This document shows, piece by piece, positions 48,791-61,870 of a stretch of 64,000 bases of DNA. Made by a program: the position numbers and the translations under genes. The stretch is taken from the NCBI GenBank assembly GCA_020746105.1, contig CM036619.1, positions 12,066,238 through 12,130,237 of the forward strand. Direction: 5' to 3'. The notes under the pieces were generated by a model that saw nothing but the letters and a program-made list of their open reading frames with translations, had not been told where the DNA came from and did no database searches. The stretch's first letter is position 1, and every line of letters begins with the position of its first letter. Source of the stretch: Trogon surrucura. Its lineage: Eukaryota > Chordata > Aves > Trogoniformes > Trogonidae.

Positions 48791-51700
48791 ATTCTAGTTC
48801 ACTGCACCACTGGGCAACGAAGCACAAAAACCTGTGGTGAGACCAGTGTCCTCTTCTTCTGCCAACACATCAGGTGCAGACTCTTCCACCATGCTTTCTC
48901 AGCCACTCGTGTGGTTATGAGTCTTAATCAGGCAGTGAGGATCCTTTCCAGTTCCCAAGCAAAAGTCACAGCAGAGCTGGAAGAGGCAGAATCAGCCCCC
49001 TGGGAATTTCGAGAACGGCACCCTTCATTAACTTCTCAGTGGCTGTGGTTTTTAAAGGAGAAAAATCATCTCTTTCAAGATCACAGTGCAAAAAAAATGT
49101 AGTGAAATACGTAGACTTTGAAGTGGTGGGGAAGCACCATTATGCATTCAGACAGCAGTCTGGCATTCATTACGTGTGATACGGAGGTTGCATGTGGCAA
49201 TGCGTGTAAGGACACATTTCTTACAGGGAGCAGGAAAGGCACGTGATTTGTGCTCACATGCTGTGCAAGCTGCCTTTCACACAAGCTGGACGGTTAGCTC
49301 TCACCGTCCCCTGCTCTGGGGATCCATGAGGTTTATCTCTCTTTGGCCTTTCTTCTTTCTGGGGCATCTTGATGCTGGTTGAAAGTTTATCACACTGGCA
49401 TGTGGATTGTCATCCAGCTTTGTCTTTCTCCTTTTAACCTCTTGGAGCAAACTTTTGCTTCTGCTAGCTTTCATCTCCTACCCACTTGAAAAGCTGAAGT
49501 CCTTGGCCTGACTGTGTTTTCTGTATCCTCAATTCATGACAGCATAATCGATGACATTAACATCCCATATCTTTTCCCTGTTCCTACCCCTCTCTGCTTC
49601 CTGTTCTTTTGTTCACCCACAGGTTTATTATAAATTCTGTAATGACTCCTTGAAATGCCAAGCTGGCTTTCAAAAGTTAAAAGTTGTGCCAGTTCTAACA
49701 AACAAAATGGATCTGTATTTAGTTCATCTAAGAAATTTCAGTTCCTACTAATTGATAACAGAATATTGGTTGTGCAGATGATTAACATTAATAGTAAACC
49801 CAAAGGTTTTAGCTTTATTGTTGCATTTCCTGGTTAGTCAGAGTTTGTTTTCTCTCCTTGGAGACTGCACCAGCATTGTTTGCACTGGATGCCATAGTTA
49901 GCTTGCATGGTCTGTTACCAAAGACACTTAGGAGGATATAGTCACTCAAATATCACCAAGAATAAGACGACTGTGGTTGAGGCTTGTAATCTAAGACTGT
50001 TCTCTCCTCTTCTTGGCTCCATGGGTTACTTGTTTCCCTGCAACAAGCCTGGGAGCAAACTCACCTTGCTCTCAGAGCCTTGAACAACCATCATCCTACA
50101 GAGCTGGAGATCACTCAGTTTAATTGAAAATTTCCAGATCAGAGGGCACATACTAGCGATACAAGGGAATATCTCCTGTGTTACAGCCAGTGGCATTAAG
50201 GACAGCAAAATCATCACTTTCCCACAGAGTTCCCTGCTGGAGCAGATCCAGGAAGGAGGGTTAGCCCGCTTCCTATCTTCCCAGAACAACACCCATCCAA
50301 AACCTCTTCAATCCCCCTCTCATCATCTGCCAGCCCCAGCTAAGCTCCCCACCTGCCTGTGCAGAGATCTGATGAGCTATGGGATCTCAGGGGGTTGTGG
50401 AGGAGCAATTACAAATGGATTTTGGATCCTGGATGAAAGAGCTTGACAACAACTGCTCCAGCCTTTCTGAGGGAAACACCAAGAAGCCAGATCCTAATCT
50501 CTCAGTCCTGTCCTGACAGTGTGATCTTGCATCAGTCACTGCCATCCATGCATTCACAGTTCTCCAGCACCAGAGTGAGCCTGATAGTGCTCATTTACCT
50601 ACAGAATTGTGAAGATGCAGCATGGATTAATTAGTATTTGTGTGGCATTCAGACAACAAAGCAGCCTTATACTACAAAACACCTTCAAGCCAAAGTCACG
50701 TCTGGACAGCCAAGTTAAAGGATGGGTTTGGTCTACTTTTCACCTAAATAATAGTGATTTCAGCCATTCCCACGTTCAGAACCTTTTGGGGACTTATTGC
50801 ATGAAACAGATATTAAAACCACTTTTGACCTTCTTCCGTGAAAGTAGAAAGATTAAATACACACATTTACCAGTTCTCAAGAAGCATTCCAGCAATTCTT
50901 CTGTTAAAAAACTGTTCATGTTAATTACAGTCTTATCTGTTTTACATGCTCTAATTATCTCCCTATGGCACACTCGAGAAAAAAAATGCAATTTTGTAAG
51001 AAAAACCTCACAAATGCTTTTTTTCCCCCTGATTGAAATAGAAAGAATTTCAACAAACTACTTTCTCTGCTTCATTGAGATTCAGGCAGAATCTGAGCTC
51101 CCCCTGCTGTTTGCAAAAAATTGATATATGGCAGAGCTAAATGAATACCTAATATCTAATTTCTCTGGCTAAGGGCGGTCCCTGGGGATCCCACTATTGG
51201 GTCTTTGGCTCAGGCTGCAGCATGGAAAGAAATAAGTAGCTAGAGTTCAGTCCAAGCTTGTTCTTGCAGTCCCACAACTGAATACGGAAAGTGTTACGTT
51301 CAGAAGGAGAGAAGATAGCCGTGCATAAAAACCGCTGTTTGATGCATGAGTCAGAAGATGAGACTATTTATATGAGCCCAAAAAGGTGTTGACCTTAAAC
51401 CATCCTCTAATCTGTAGCCAGAAGTGGATTCAGCCCTTTTATAGTAGGCAATATTCCCAGTAACACTCCTAGGGCCAGAGCCAAGGCTGTGTGACGCTGA
51501 AATTACTACGTCCTTCATCCAAACAACAAGTCTGCCCATGGAAAGATATGCTTTATATATGTGAAAATATTCTGAGCTGAGGTTATTGGAAGAAAGCCCA
51601 GTCCCCCTGCCAGGACAGCTCTAAGTCAACAGGATGCAGGTCTGCGCTAGGGAATACCAACCATTTGAGGATGCTCACCTTGAGAGAAGTGAGCAGAGTC

Positions 51701-52035
51701 CAGTTATTACAAGCCAAGGGTTTCAAGTCCCTCTATTAGAATGCCTCTGGCACCTCGGTGTGTGGTATGAATTCCCCTTAGATTAACCAGTCATTGCCCT
51801 CAGTCTTTTAACTCACTCATCAAAGAGGTAGACACCTCTGAACTTCTCTCCAGGGAAGGCTGAATTAGATGCTCTGAATCACCCTCTGGAAGAGCCCCTT
51901 GTACTGCCTAGATGGGGAGAGTGTGGCAGATCCCAAGCCAGCTGAGACACACCAGTGCCTTCAGCACCAGCCCTTGATCTCCCTGCCTCATTTGATGCTT
52001 TTGAAAAATAATGTCTTTTACTGATGTTAATGCTG

Positions 52036-52083
52036 AGGGGGGAAGAGAAAGGAAGAAAAAAAAAAAAGAAAAAGAAAGAAAAG
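52036..52083. repeat. Polypurine tract
   Basis: A 48-base run of only G and A on the plus strand, starting AGGGGGGAAGAGAAAGGAAG, then an A-rich part with GAAA units. It is low-complexity DNA of the kind that can form triplex structures and can also serve as a polypyrimidine tract on the minus strand. Confidence 0.9.
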
Positions 52084-55000
52084 TTCTTCTAATAAAGACT
52101 CCCAAATGCTATAATACTTTCCTGTTTTTCTGGTTGTATGTCAGGTCTCTTTAGGCTGTATTAATGAACTTGTTCCAGGCAAGTTTTGGCATAGTTGTTG
52201 TTTGTGGTTTTGCCTAACATGTGTGAAAGGGTAGGCTAAGTCTGGCTTGTTTTCAAGTTAGTGTAAAAATCAGAAGAGTTGGGTGGGAATATAAACAGAG
52301 AAGCATTTTACAGTTTCAGACTCAATAACTGCTCTACAACAGTAACTAAAAAAAAATTAAGGCACTGTTCTGCATTTCAGATTGTTCCTCTATCACAGCA
52401 CAATGATGTGTGACTTTTAAGGGGGAATTGGTAGGGTTTTTTCAACACTTGGGTTCCATTTTAAAGACCAGCAATGAGAAGCTACCTCACATAAATCCTA
52501 CTGCACTGTTGATGCACAAAGTACTTACACCAACACAGCCATCTTGGCAGAGCCTTGTCATTCCTGGAAAGCTTTAGTAGATTAAATACATCTTTGTGAT
52601 ATGGGAAGTAAAGTCACACAACACTTGTTTTCTCTGAAAGAATTCCTCAGCTTCCAAATATATGCAACACAAAAGGAGTCAGGTACAAGTAGCAAATGAA
52701 GATATCCAGATTGATGAAGGCTGCCAAAGCAAGAGCTTTGCATCATCGGTATTCTTGAGATTTCGCCCCAGCTACCCCAGCCACTACATTCCTGGAATAT
52801 CAGCACCAGTTTCTGAAGACAATATAGTTAGTGACACTGAGGAAAAAAAATCCCTCAACTCTTAAATTTGGTCTACTGCAACAAAGGTCTTCTGCAAGAG
52901 AAGCTGAAATCTGTAGCAACATCTGGATGATAACAGAGGGAATGAGTCAGTCACACTTTGCTACAGCTTGTTTTGTTTATGTTTCCCATACCAGTTTGAG
53001 TCCCTCCATTATTCATTTTTATTTATTTTCAGCATCGGGGTTGCAAAAACTGAGAGCTGTTACAAAAACAAGGTCAACACCCCACTGAGTGCAGAGTGTA
53101 GCAAAACTATCTGTTCAGCTGAACTCTGTTCTGCAATCCTCATATTTAAATGAACTGTGAGAACTCAGAACAACTGCCAAATCACAACGTTCATGGGCAA
53201 GATTTGCTAGATCTTCATGTCTTCCTAAGGAATCAGGGATCTTCATCCAACTACTATGTACAATATCAGAAATCTAAATAATGTAGAGATGCAAAGGTTT
53301 CCACTTCTCTTTAAACAGTCAGATACACAACACGTACTATAGAGGACAACCTGCTAATACTGAAAAGCTAAATAAAAAGGGTGCCACTCAAGACAAACCT
53401 GTACTACTCTCAGTGATAGCTAACGGTCACTCCGATCCTAGAGAACTGTCTCAACAAAAGTTTCTGAGGAGCAGCTCTACCGTTGTTCAGGCTACAAACT
53501 CCTGCTGAAACAGAAGGAAGAGGTTTACCCCTCCTACCTTGTTTCTACATTGCTCTAACTCCCCATTTATATACCACTCTCATAGGTCTCTCCAGCTCCA
53601 GCAAGTATTTCTCCAATCAATCTAGTGGTATCACTGTGTTAAGAGCTACCAAAATCCTTTGGTTTTACCATCAGGCAAAGAGCACCTTTCCTTCCCGAGC
53701 ACTTCGTTTAGCACAACAGCAAACAACACCGAGTAGTTTTCTCTTACCCCACTTTAATTCATACCTAATAGGCTCCCTTCACCATTTTTTCTACTCACTA
53801 ACCTCAGCAGGTACTAGAGATGCTTAACGAAGACCTGAGCACCCTGACCACATTGCATCATTATCACACACCTATAACAGACCAATAAATGTGGCTACAC
53901 CACACAGTGTACTGGCAGCACACGGAAGCAACAGGGAAATCCTGTAGCATCCTTTAGCACAAAGCTGTTTAACCTGCCCTAGAGCAACATCACTGTCCTT
54001 TCCTTACACCCTTTGGGCAGGTGCATCCAAGTTTCCTAAAAATTGGCAGTGTAAACACAGCTGTGGACTTGGGCTCTCTTGAAGCCTCATTATTGCCGTT
54101 CAATTGTTGCCGGCTTTTTTTCCTCCAAGTTTCCAAATTACCTCCAGCCTCTATGTTGTTATAAACTAATTAGGCTTTAATAAGTCAGAAAAGGAGGCAG
54201 ATTAGGATAATTAGGCCCTATGAATGATTACTGGGGCTGTTGTGGAATACACCAGGTGAAAGGCAGTGAAAGCAAGAGTGGGCATTTGCAGAGAGTGGAT
54301 GGGGTTACAATAACAGACAGCCAGACTATCCCTGGCAGATATTAGTCTTGAGCTAAACTCAGCCAATTCAGAGTAAAAAATCTCTAGTAAAGATGCATCC
54401 TGCTCCAGTTGCGAGGGAAAAGCCAAAGGCCTAAACATCCAAGGTATGGGCTCTCAGCATTTCGGAGAACACACTTGCCTGTCCCCCTTGCCAACACAGC
54501 AGCCCTTGGGGAGCAGTGCTGGCAGCGCTCTGCCCTCTGCATCAACCTGCTGCACAGGCAGCGCAGGAACGAGGCAAAACCTGAGCCCTTCTTGGCTTTC
54601 CCTGCCTTGAAAGCTTCCAGCGAGGCTTTGAATCAACCAGAAATACCTGCCCCTGTGGCCCGTAACACCAAGCAAATGCAACCACCCAGCCAGAAGGTCT
54701 TCAGGCAAACACCCCGGAACAGAGCCATCTCTGTGCTCGCGCACAGGCGAGCCATGAGTCATGCCCTCTGAATCTAGGTGTGCGATTTCATTTCCCACAT
54801 GATAATAAAAGGGTAGTAGCGCTCAGCTAGTCAGCTCATCACATCAGCATAGCAAAGGCTTTATTTAATAACCTAATCCAGCTCTGAAATGTATCCAGGT
54901 TTAAACCAGTTGAAAATAAAAAGTTCTCCAAGCGGTTACAGATGAGTCAGTTTATCAAGTAGCTTTAAGTGAATTCTGATAAAATGTTCAAAGAAAATTA

Positions 55001-58000
55001 CTGTCCCTGTGTGAGGCAACAGTGAGTAATAGGGAAAGTTTTCAACAGACAGCCACATTTTGAAAAACACGCAAAGTATATAGATAACCCCAAAGAATTT
55101 CTTCCACCCTTTCTTCTTCATATGTATCCTCAACAGAGTAGAAGATTTTCAGAAACCTGTAAAAGTTAGTCCTATCTGGACAGTATATGATTATCGTGCA
55201 CCAAGCTCTGGCTTATCAAACACTTGGGTGAGCCTGGCTGGCAAAATTAAGAAAGGGGGAAATTACAACTCTCTCTTCTGGGACAAAAAGGAAGTTTTGC
55301 TCCAGAATTAGAAAATTCTATTTGGCAATAGTAGGATTATGATTACATAAATATGCCAGGTTGCTGGCCTCTTGAGAAGCACATTAGAGAAAAACTCTTT
55401 TAAGATACTAGCCCTATAAATACCCAGATTTATTAGGAAGCAGGTAGGCATTGATGAAAAAAAAGAGCCTTTTATCCAAAAGCTTTCTCTGAAAAGCAGA
55501 GCAGCAGGGTGTGGCTGTTTGATAAGATGAACTCAGGACCCAGGATCCAACCATTGCACTTAAACATTGCAGTAGTCTACAGGACAAAGGTGTGCAGTGA
55601 AATATAACTGCAATAACCTATTCCTAGGAAACAGCTATTAAGTAAAGGTCCCTGCGGTCACAGCAGAGGCATAGGAAAGCTGCTGTCTATCCCTTGCCAA
55701 CCTGCAGGGTTTTGGGCACGTCATCAAATACTGCTTTTATTCTCGGTCCAGCACCCACATTAGAAATAATTGTAAGCTCCGTTCAAAGTTGTGAACATGA
55801 GCATCCCTGCTCAGATGCCATATGAGCATCTCAGGTCATGACCCAACATCTTCTGACAAAATCCCAGGTTTTTGTGAAGTTGAGTGATTTCAGGCCTTGT
55901 TCAAACCTAACCCCAGAATCCAGGTGTTCAGTCATAGCTCATTCACAGACAGGATCAGACCCCTCAGGGAAAGCTGCAGCACCTGCTGCTTTTCTAACAG
56001 AGCAGCAGTCTAGTGATTAACACCCTCAGCCACTAAGATGGAAGCTGAATTATTTCTTCTGATAGCAGAAGTGAAAAGCCCTGTTTCTCCCTTACAAGTT
56101 TATACATTGAAACACAAACCCTTGTTCTGAAACAGTGGTATCAATGCAGTTCTACATCAACAACTCAGGAGTTTGGCTGTGAGGAGCAGGCTAGGCTTCT
56201 GTCTGGGGTCAGTTTTGCACAAAACCATTGCTGCCTTTTCTGAGAGAGCAAATATAACATAATTTTCTGCACAGTGGCAAGGCTGTAAAAGAAAAGAAAG
56301 ATACCATGCCTTTACAGCAACCTGTATTGCCATATTTAGGGCATTTTTCAATTAATTACTACGCCCAGATTTGAAAGACCTGAGGCTCAGTGGAGCCTGG
56401 TACAAGGGGATAGATAGGTGGTACTCTCCAAGTACTTTGCTGAACAGAATAATGAGAAGGGATTCCCAACTTCAATCTTTCCTTTTCCTGTCCCTGCAAC
56501 CCCCTCCTCACTTTGGAGCAAGAGCTTCTAAACAGGCACAAGGCCACAGGGAGGTGCTTAAACTAAGATTGCTGGGGCTAGGATTTACCACCCACCCTTG
56601 TTCTCAGCCATTCTGACTAATGAGCTGTAGGCAGCTGCACGCTGAACACATTGACTCTGGGCAATTCCCTGCTTAATGCACCGTCTTTCTGGGGTCATCA
56701 ACCTTTCTTTGCCTGAGACCTCATCCAGAGGGATAGCATAGCCATGAGGGGACTATGTAAGTAGAAATTGTCCCCAGGAAGGACATGCTATGGGATCCCT
56801 TAGTAAGACTATTTTTCACAACCCTTCTTATGTACTGGAGACAGTGAGGGCTCTGGATTCTGCTCTAAACTCTCCTGTCACTTGACTTTTTAATGTTTAA
56901 GTTTTTTGCTGGATCTCTTCTTTTAATCCACCTCTCACAAGGAGTTATGGAGCAGTGGGACTGGTGGCAGTCTCGGGCTGTTTCTGCAATGCCTGTTACA
57001 AAAGGGCCCACGCTGCCGTGATGCGAGTGGTGTGCTGCAGTAATTAATACCCGGCAGATATGAAGAGGAAAGGGTTGTTTCTAGTTGTGAAGAAGCAGGT
57101 TTGACTGAGGTTCTGCTAAGTCAGTTCCCACACTTGAGCTGAAAAGCAAATGCAAATGTTTCATAGCGCCCTGAGCAAATTTCACTAAGTTCAAGCAGGG
57201 TGAGGAGGGTGGCTCCTCTAGGGAGCCTTCCTCCTCAGCTCCTCCTCAGTCTCTTCTCTGCTGCCTCCTTTTGCCCCAGTGCAAGGGAGAGAGGCACCGA
57301 CAACTTTCTTTTCCCAGTGGCCTACTGAAAATATCCCCATCCACATGAGCCACAGAGAGGCAAGCGAAAGTGAGGACAAAAGCTCAAGCTTTCTTACCTT
57401 GTGTGTGTGGATGTTTGTAATAATCTCAGAACAGCAGAGGTAAATATGATAACGGAATGACTCAGGCTGAGCCTCAAAGGTCAGTCTTGGTTCCTATCCC
57501 AAGCCAAAGGGGAAGAAGGAAAAAAAGCCTATTATATTCATGTTCTCGTTTCTCTCTAAGGTGAGTCACCCTACCAGTTAAACGCTATAAAATGACAAAC
57601 ATTGGTAAATAAGATAATATTAATGATACTGATGACTCAACCGAAATAAACACACATCAGTCACAGCTCAGCAGCCTGAAAGAACCTTATGAGAAGAAAA
57701 AAACCTGCTCAAATCAAAGACAAGATGATGATTGCAAATCTGCTATTAATAAATATTTTTCTATGACAAAGCATTCCACGCAGTATTTATATTTCATTAT
57801 GCACAACACAAACCAAGCGACTGGAAACATTACTCATAGCCATTGTGGAAAAAAACTGTGAGAACTCTTTTTCATTTCTGCTAGGGCAAAGTAATTGCCT
57901 TTTTTAAAAAAGCAGCAAACTTGCCTTCATATAAAACCTTTTCGTCCACTGCCCTGGAAGGTTAGGCAGTGTTCCCAAATTCACACCTTTTTTTCTACAT

Positions 58001-58301
58001 CTAAATCTGAGACATAGCCTGAGTGATGGGTGAGCAGAGAATTCAGCAAGAACTGCACCGTGTGTCAGTTCAGAGGTATATTCCCAATTTGCGGAGGCAA
58101 GCCTGCAACAGCTACAGTTTGACAGAATGGCTCTCCAGCTCCTGGGGGAAGGATGGGAGGTTTTCAGGCCTAGGAAGTCACAGATTTCAGTGCAGAGCAG
58201 CTGTCATGGGCTTTGATTGCATTGCTCTTACAGTTACAGATATTCCCCAAGGAAAGAGCACGAGGAACCGTGACACGACACCACAGCGATCTTTTTATCA
58301 C

Positions 58302-58326
58302 CAGTATGTTCTCAGTATGTTCTCAG
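58302..58326. repeat. Short tandem duplication, 11-bp unit
   Basis: CAGTATGTTCT is present twice in a row, followed by the beginning of a third copy (CAG). A small slippage product without a gene context. Confidence 0.9.
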
Positions 58327-61300
58327 GACACACTCACATACAGGCCTGTAACCTCCTCTCTCCCAGCAAGGCACTGAACAGACCTTGTTCTTCCTCCTGC
58401 ATTTCCATTTTTTTCTAGATTAATGATTTGCTCATTCATCTGATAGTATTTTTGTCCCTCAGTAGTGTCTGCATCTATCTGGGAGAGTCCAAATTAAAAA
58501 CACTGAGCCAAAATGAAGCCTAGATATTACAAGGAGTTGATGTGTGGGCTTTCACACAGGAGGCAGTCCTTTTTTTTTTTTGCTCCTGCAACAACATCTC
58601 GTGGTGATAAAGTCTGGAGATTAAATCCTGCCTCCCAAAATGTGGCTCCCACTGAAGTCACCAGCAGGTGTTTGCAGACAGAGGGTAGAATTTGCACATA
58701 GGGAAGGATCATTTGCAGTTTGCTTTTCAGAGTAGTTAAGCCTGATCTGTTGGAGATATGTGAGTCATCTCACACTCACTCCCCTTCTGAACAGTGAGCA
58801 AACTTCAATCTAGCAACCACATATCTGTTTTGCAGCATCTTTATGTCTTCTTCCCCGAATCCTTCGCAGTCAACTTGGAGAGGGAGAAAATTTGCACCAA
58901 ACTACTGAGCAATTCTAGGGCTGATCATTCAGAACAGAAGTGATGGACTTCTCTTCCTGATCACATACCCAGAGTGTTTTCGTTTACCAGGATATAAATA
59001 CTGAGAAAATTTAATGTTTTTGCGTATAAACCAGAAATAACTCAGAGGAAGGCACTAGAGGATTTTTTGTCATTGCTAGCCGTATGTGCTGTATATCACA
59101 TAAACCACAAGCTTCAAGGCGAAACTCTGTTCTCATCCAGTGTGGCATAAATTCAGCGGAACTCAGCTCAGCACACCCAAGTAACTCCAGCACTAAATTT
59201 GCCCAGCCCTATTTGTGAGGCAGCGGCCGCAACGCAAATGTCACAGCACCAAAAAGGCACCAAGGACAATGAGTAGCTCTGCAGTTACCTTGGGGCTGGG
59301 CATCTGCATCGGGGTCCTGGCTCTGTCACAGGCCCTGTTCTCTAATTCCCTTGAGCCCAAATCAGCTAGTTCTGCCTCTTCAAAACACAGGTTATTGCTT
59401 TCCTCCCAGCTTCTCTCATTTATCAAAGCTTCATTACAGGAACAGCCCCTTAGTGGGTGTATAGAAAAATCTCTGACTAGATTGAAAAATGTACTATGTT
59501 AAGCGTGCTTTTATATAATAAATGCAAGTTAATCCCTGCATGGCATAACTGCGGCATTTAAAAATGTCAGTTGTCTTGCTTTGCTTGGCATTAATCAGCC
59601 TACTCTACAGGGTTTTTAAGCAAGAGGACTTTCAGGAGGTAAGTGTTACTGGCTATGTGACCATGCAATAAAACTTTCCTTTGGAACTTCTGAATGCTTC
59701 CCTAGGGAATCGAAATAATTTCAATAGCTCTCTGTGTCCCCCCAAATTCATATGAAAACAATTATGTTCTGAGAAAGTATCTACACAGCTGAACTTACAG
59801 TCCAAAGCAATGAGGAAATAGCTCCTCCAGCTGTTGTGAATATTAAGACTATCAGTGAGCGCAGTCCCAAATACAGCTTTTCACCCTTAAAAATAGTTTC
59901 TCCAAGTGATCATGCATTTTGCCATAATTTCTTTAATCTGCCTTGATTGAATGATTCTTAATAAAAAGTCTGGTTTTCTCAATACTCTGTATTTCAGAGC
60001 TAATCATTAACAGATACTAAATGGAGTTACAGATAATAACCACAGCACAGGAAGATGATTAAGATACCTGTCCCAGATGAAGCATTATTTTAATGTTGAG
60101 AGGTGGTGACGACATGGGGAATAATGTATCTGTTTTTCTTTGGGACCACATAAGAATGTGCAACATGAGGAGTTGAACACGGATAAAATAAGCTAACTCA
60201 GGTAGTTTGTCATACTGGACTGGCACAAATGTTACAAGAGACAAAGGCAGTCTTTGGGCTAGTTATGAAAATCACGCTGTGAAACAAGTACACTCAAGAG
60301 GGAAGCTGCTCCTGCTCCCTGGTCTCCATCTCACCTGTGTTGGTGTGCCTCTAAGGAGCCCTCTGCATCTCAGTAATCCTTACCAATGTGGAACGGATCA
60401 CCTCACTTGCACCAGCCCAAACTAGAATAACTCCCCGTAATCCCGATTATTAAATTTAGAATACTTTCTCTGAGGCTTTAAGCAAGCTTGGCAAAGGCAC
60501 ACAGAGGAGAGGATGGCATCAGACCTAAGGTTCATCCAACACCTTCTTAAGCAAGGCCAATTCTTGACTGACAAATACTCTCTATTCTGCAGTGGATTTA
60601 CATTCAATAAAAGGTGTAGGGAACCACTTATCATCTTGAGAAGGGAGTTTAGGGCATTACCAAGAGAATAAATAGAGTTATCCTGAAGCATGCAGGAATT
60701 TTGCCTGGGCAGCTCCTCTCCTCAGAAGGAGCCATGTGGACATCTCAGGGATGTTTATGTAATTTGTTAAGCAAACTTGACGGCATACCGGAGCTGGTCA
60801 GGACATTTTCCACAAAATGAGATTTCAAAACTGAAGTGTTCTTGTCAAGAGATCAAGTTTTGAGAAAGTTTTTTTTTTTTGTAAGAGAGTCATGTAATTT
60901 ACATCCTGGTGGTTAGGACAGCGGCCAGGAGATGAAAGAGCCAGGTGAAACTCCTTTGCCAGCACAGTTGAGAAAGAACTGTAGTGAAATCTTTAGACCA
61001 GGAAGATTGATGAGGCTTAAACAAGAAACTTTCACACTCCAGGCATCCAGTGTCTTAAAGTAAAGGAACAAAAAAACAGTCTGAAAACTTGAAAATTACT
61101 GCAAAACAGAGTAGTTATCTTCTAAGTTGGTTCTTCTACATATGTGGCAGGCCTGAGTAAAATGGTTTCATGCGCGGAACAGTAATTGAAAACAGTCATT
61201 GAAGTGGTAAACAAAACCAGAACACTAAATATTAATGTGCAGTAAGTGACCGTGTACGTTTTCCTTCAATATTAGGGATTTAATCCCCACAGTGTATTTG

Positions 61301-61837
61301 CAATAACCCATTCTTGTTTTTAAAACATTTTGTTCCAGATAGCTCAAAATCCTGCTTCCTTCTGGCAATGAGAACAATAGTTTTCTATTGGAAGCTAAGG
61401 ATAACTTGTTCTAGGGCGAAAAATTCTGCAAAGTTCAACCAAGTGGCTCACAGGCAAATGGTTTTGTAACAAGAATAGCGGGTCAGAACCTCGGTTTTTA
61501 CTTCTCATCTGAAAAAGAGCACCTCCAACAACACAGACACACATAGCAACATGCTCAGGCATTGACTCTGCACTGAGTCAGAGCGAAGAATGCCATTTAA
61601 TGACTCACCAGCACCACTTATGCTGCATTGTATAGTGCTAAATAATCTAATCTGTCTATCTGCTCGAGAGCCTTTAAAGAGTGCTAGTATGCAATGTAAA
61701 GAGTTTTCATTGGCATACATGAAAGGCTTTAAGGACTGGATCGCACTCAATGGAAAACTGCCATCATTTCCACTGGGAGTTGGACTACAGTTTATACATG
61801 CAATGCACAGTGTTTGGGAAAGCTCCTCTGGGAGAGA

Positions 61838-61870
61838 AAAAATTAAAAAAAAAAAAAGAAAAAAGAGGAG
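61838..61870. repeat. A-rich low-complexity run
   Basis: GAGAGAAAAAATTAAAAAAA followed by more A, G and GAGGAGG. No target-site duplication or retrotransposed body was found upstream, so it is not called a processed-copy poly(A) tail. Confidence 0.8.

Noticed and set aside
54409-54798. Overlapping open frames of 120 and 114 codons on both strands as genes
   Set aside because: Both reflect the locally higher GC content, which lowers stop frequency. No domain or start context supports either.
61838-61870. A-rich run as the poly(A) tail of a processed pseudogene
   Set aside because: No intron-less gene body upstream and no flanking target-site duplication were seen.
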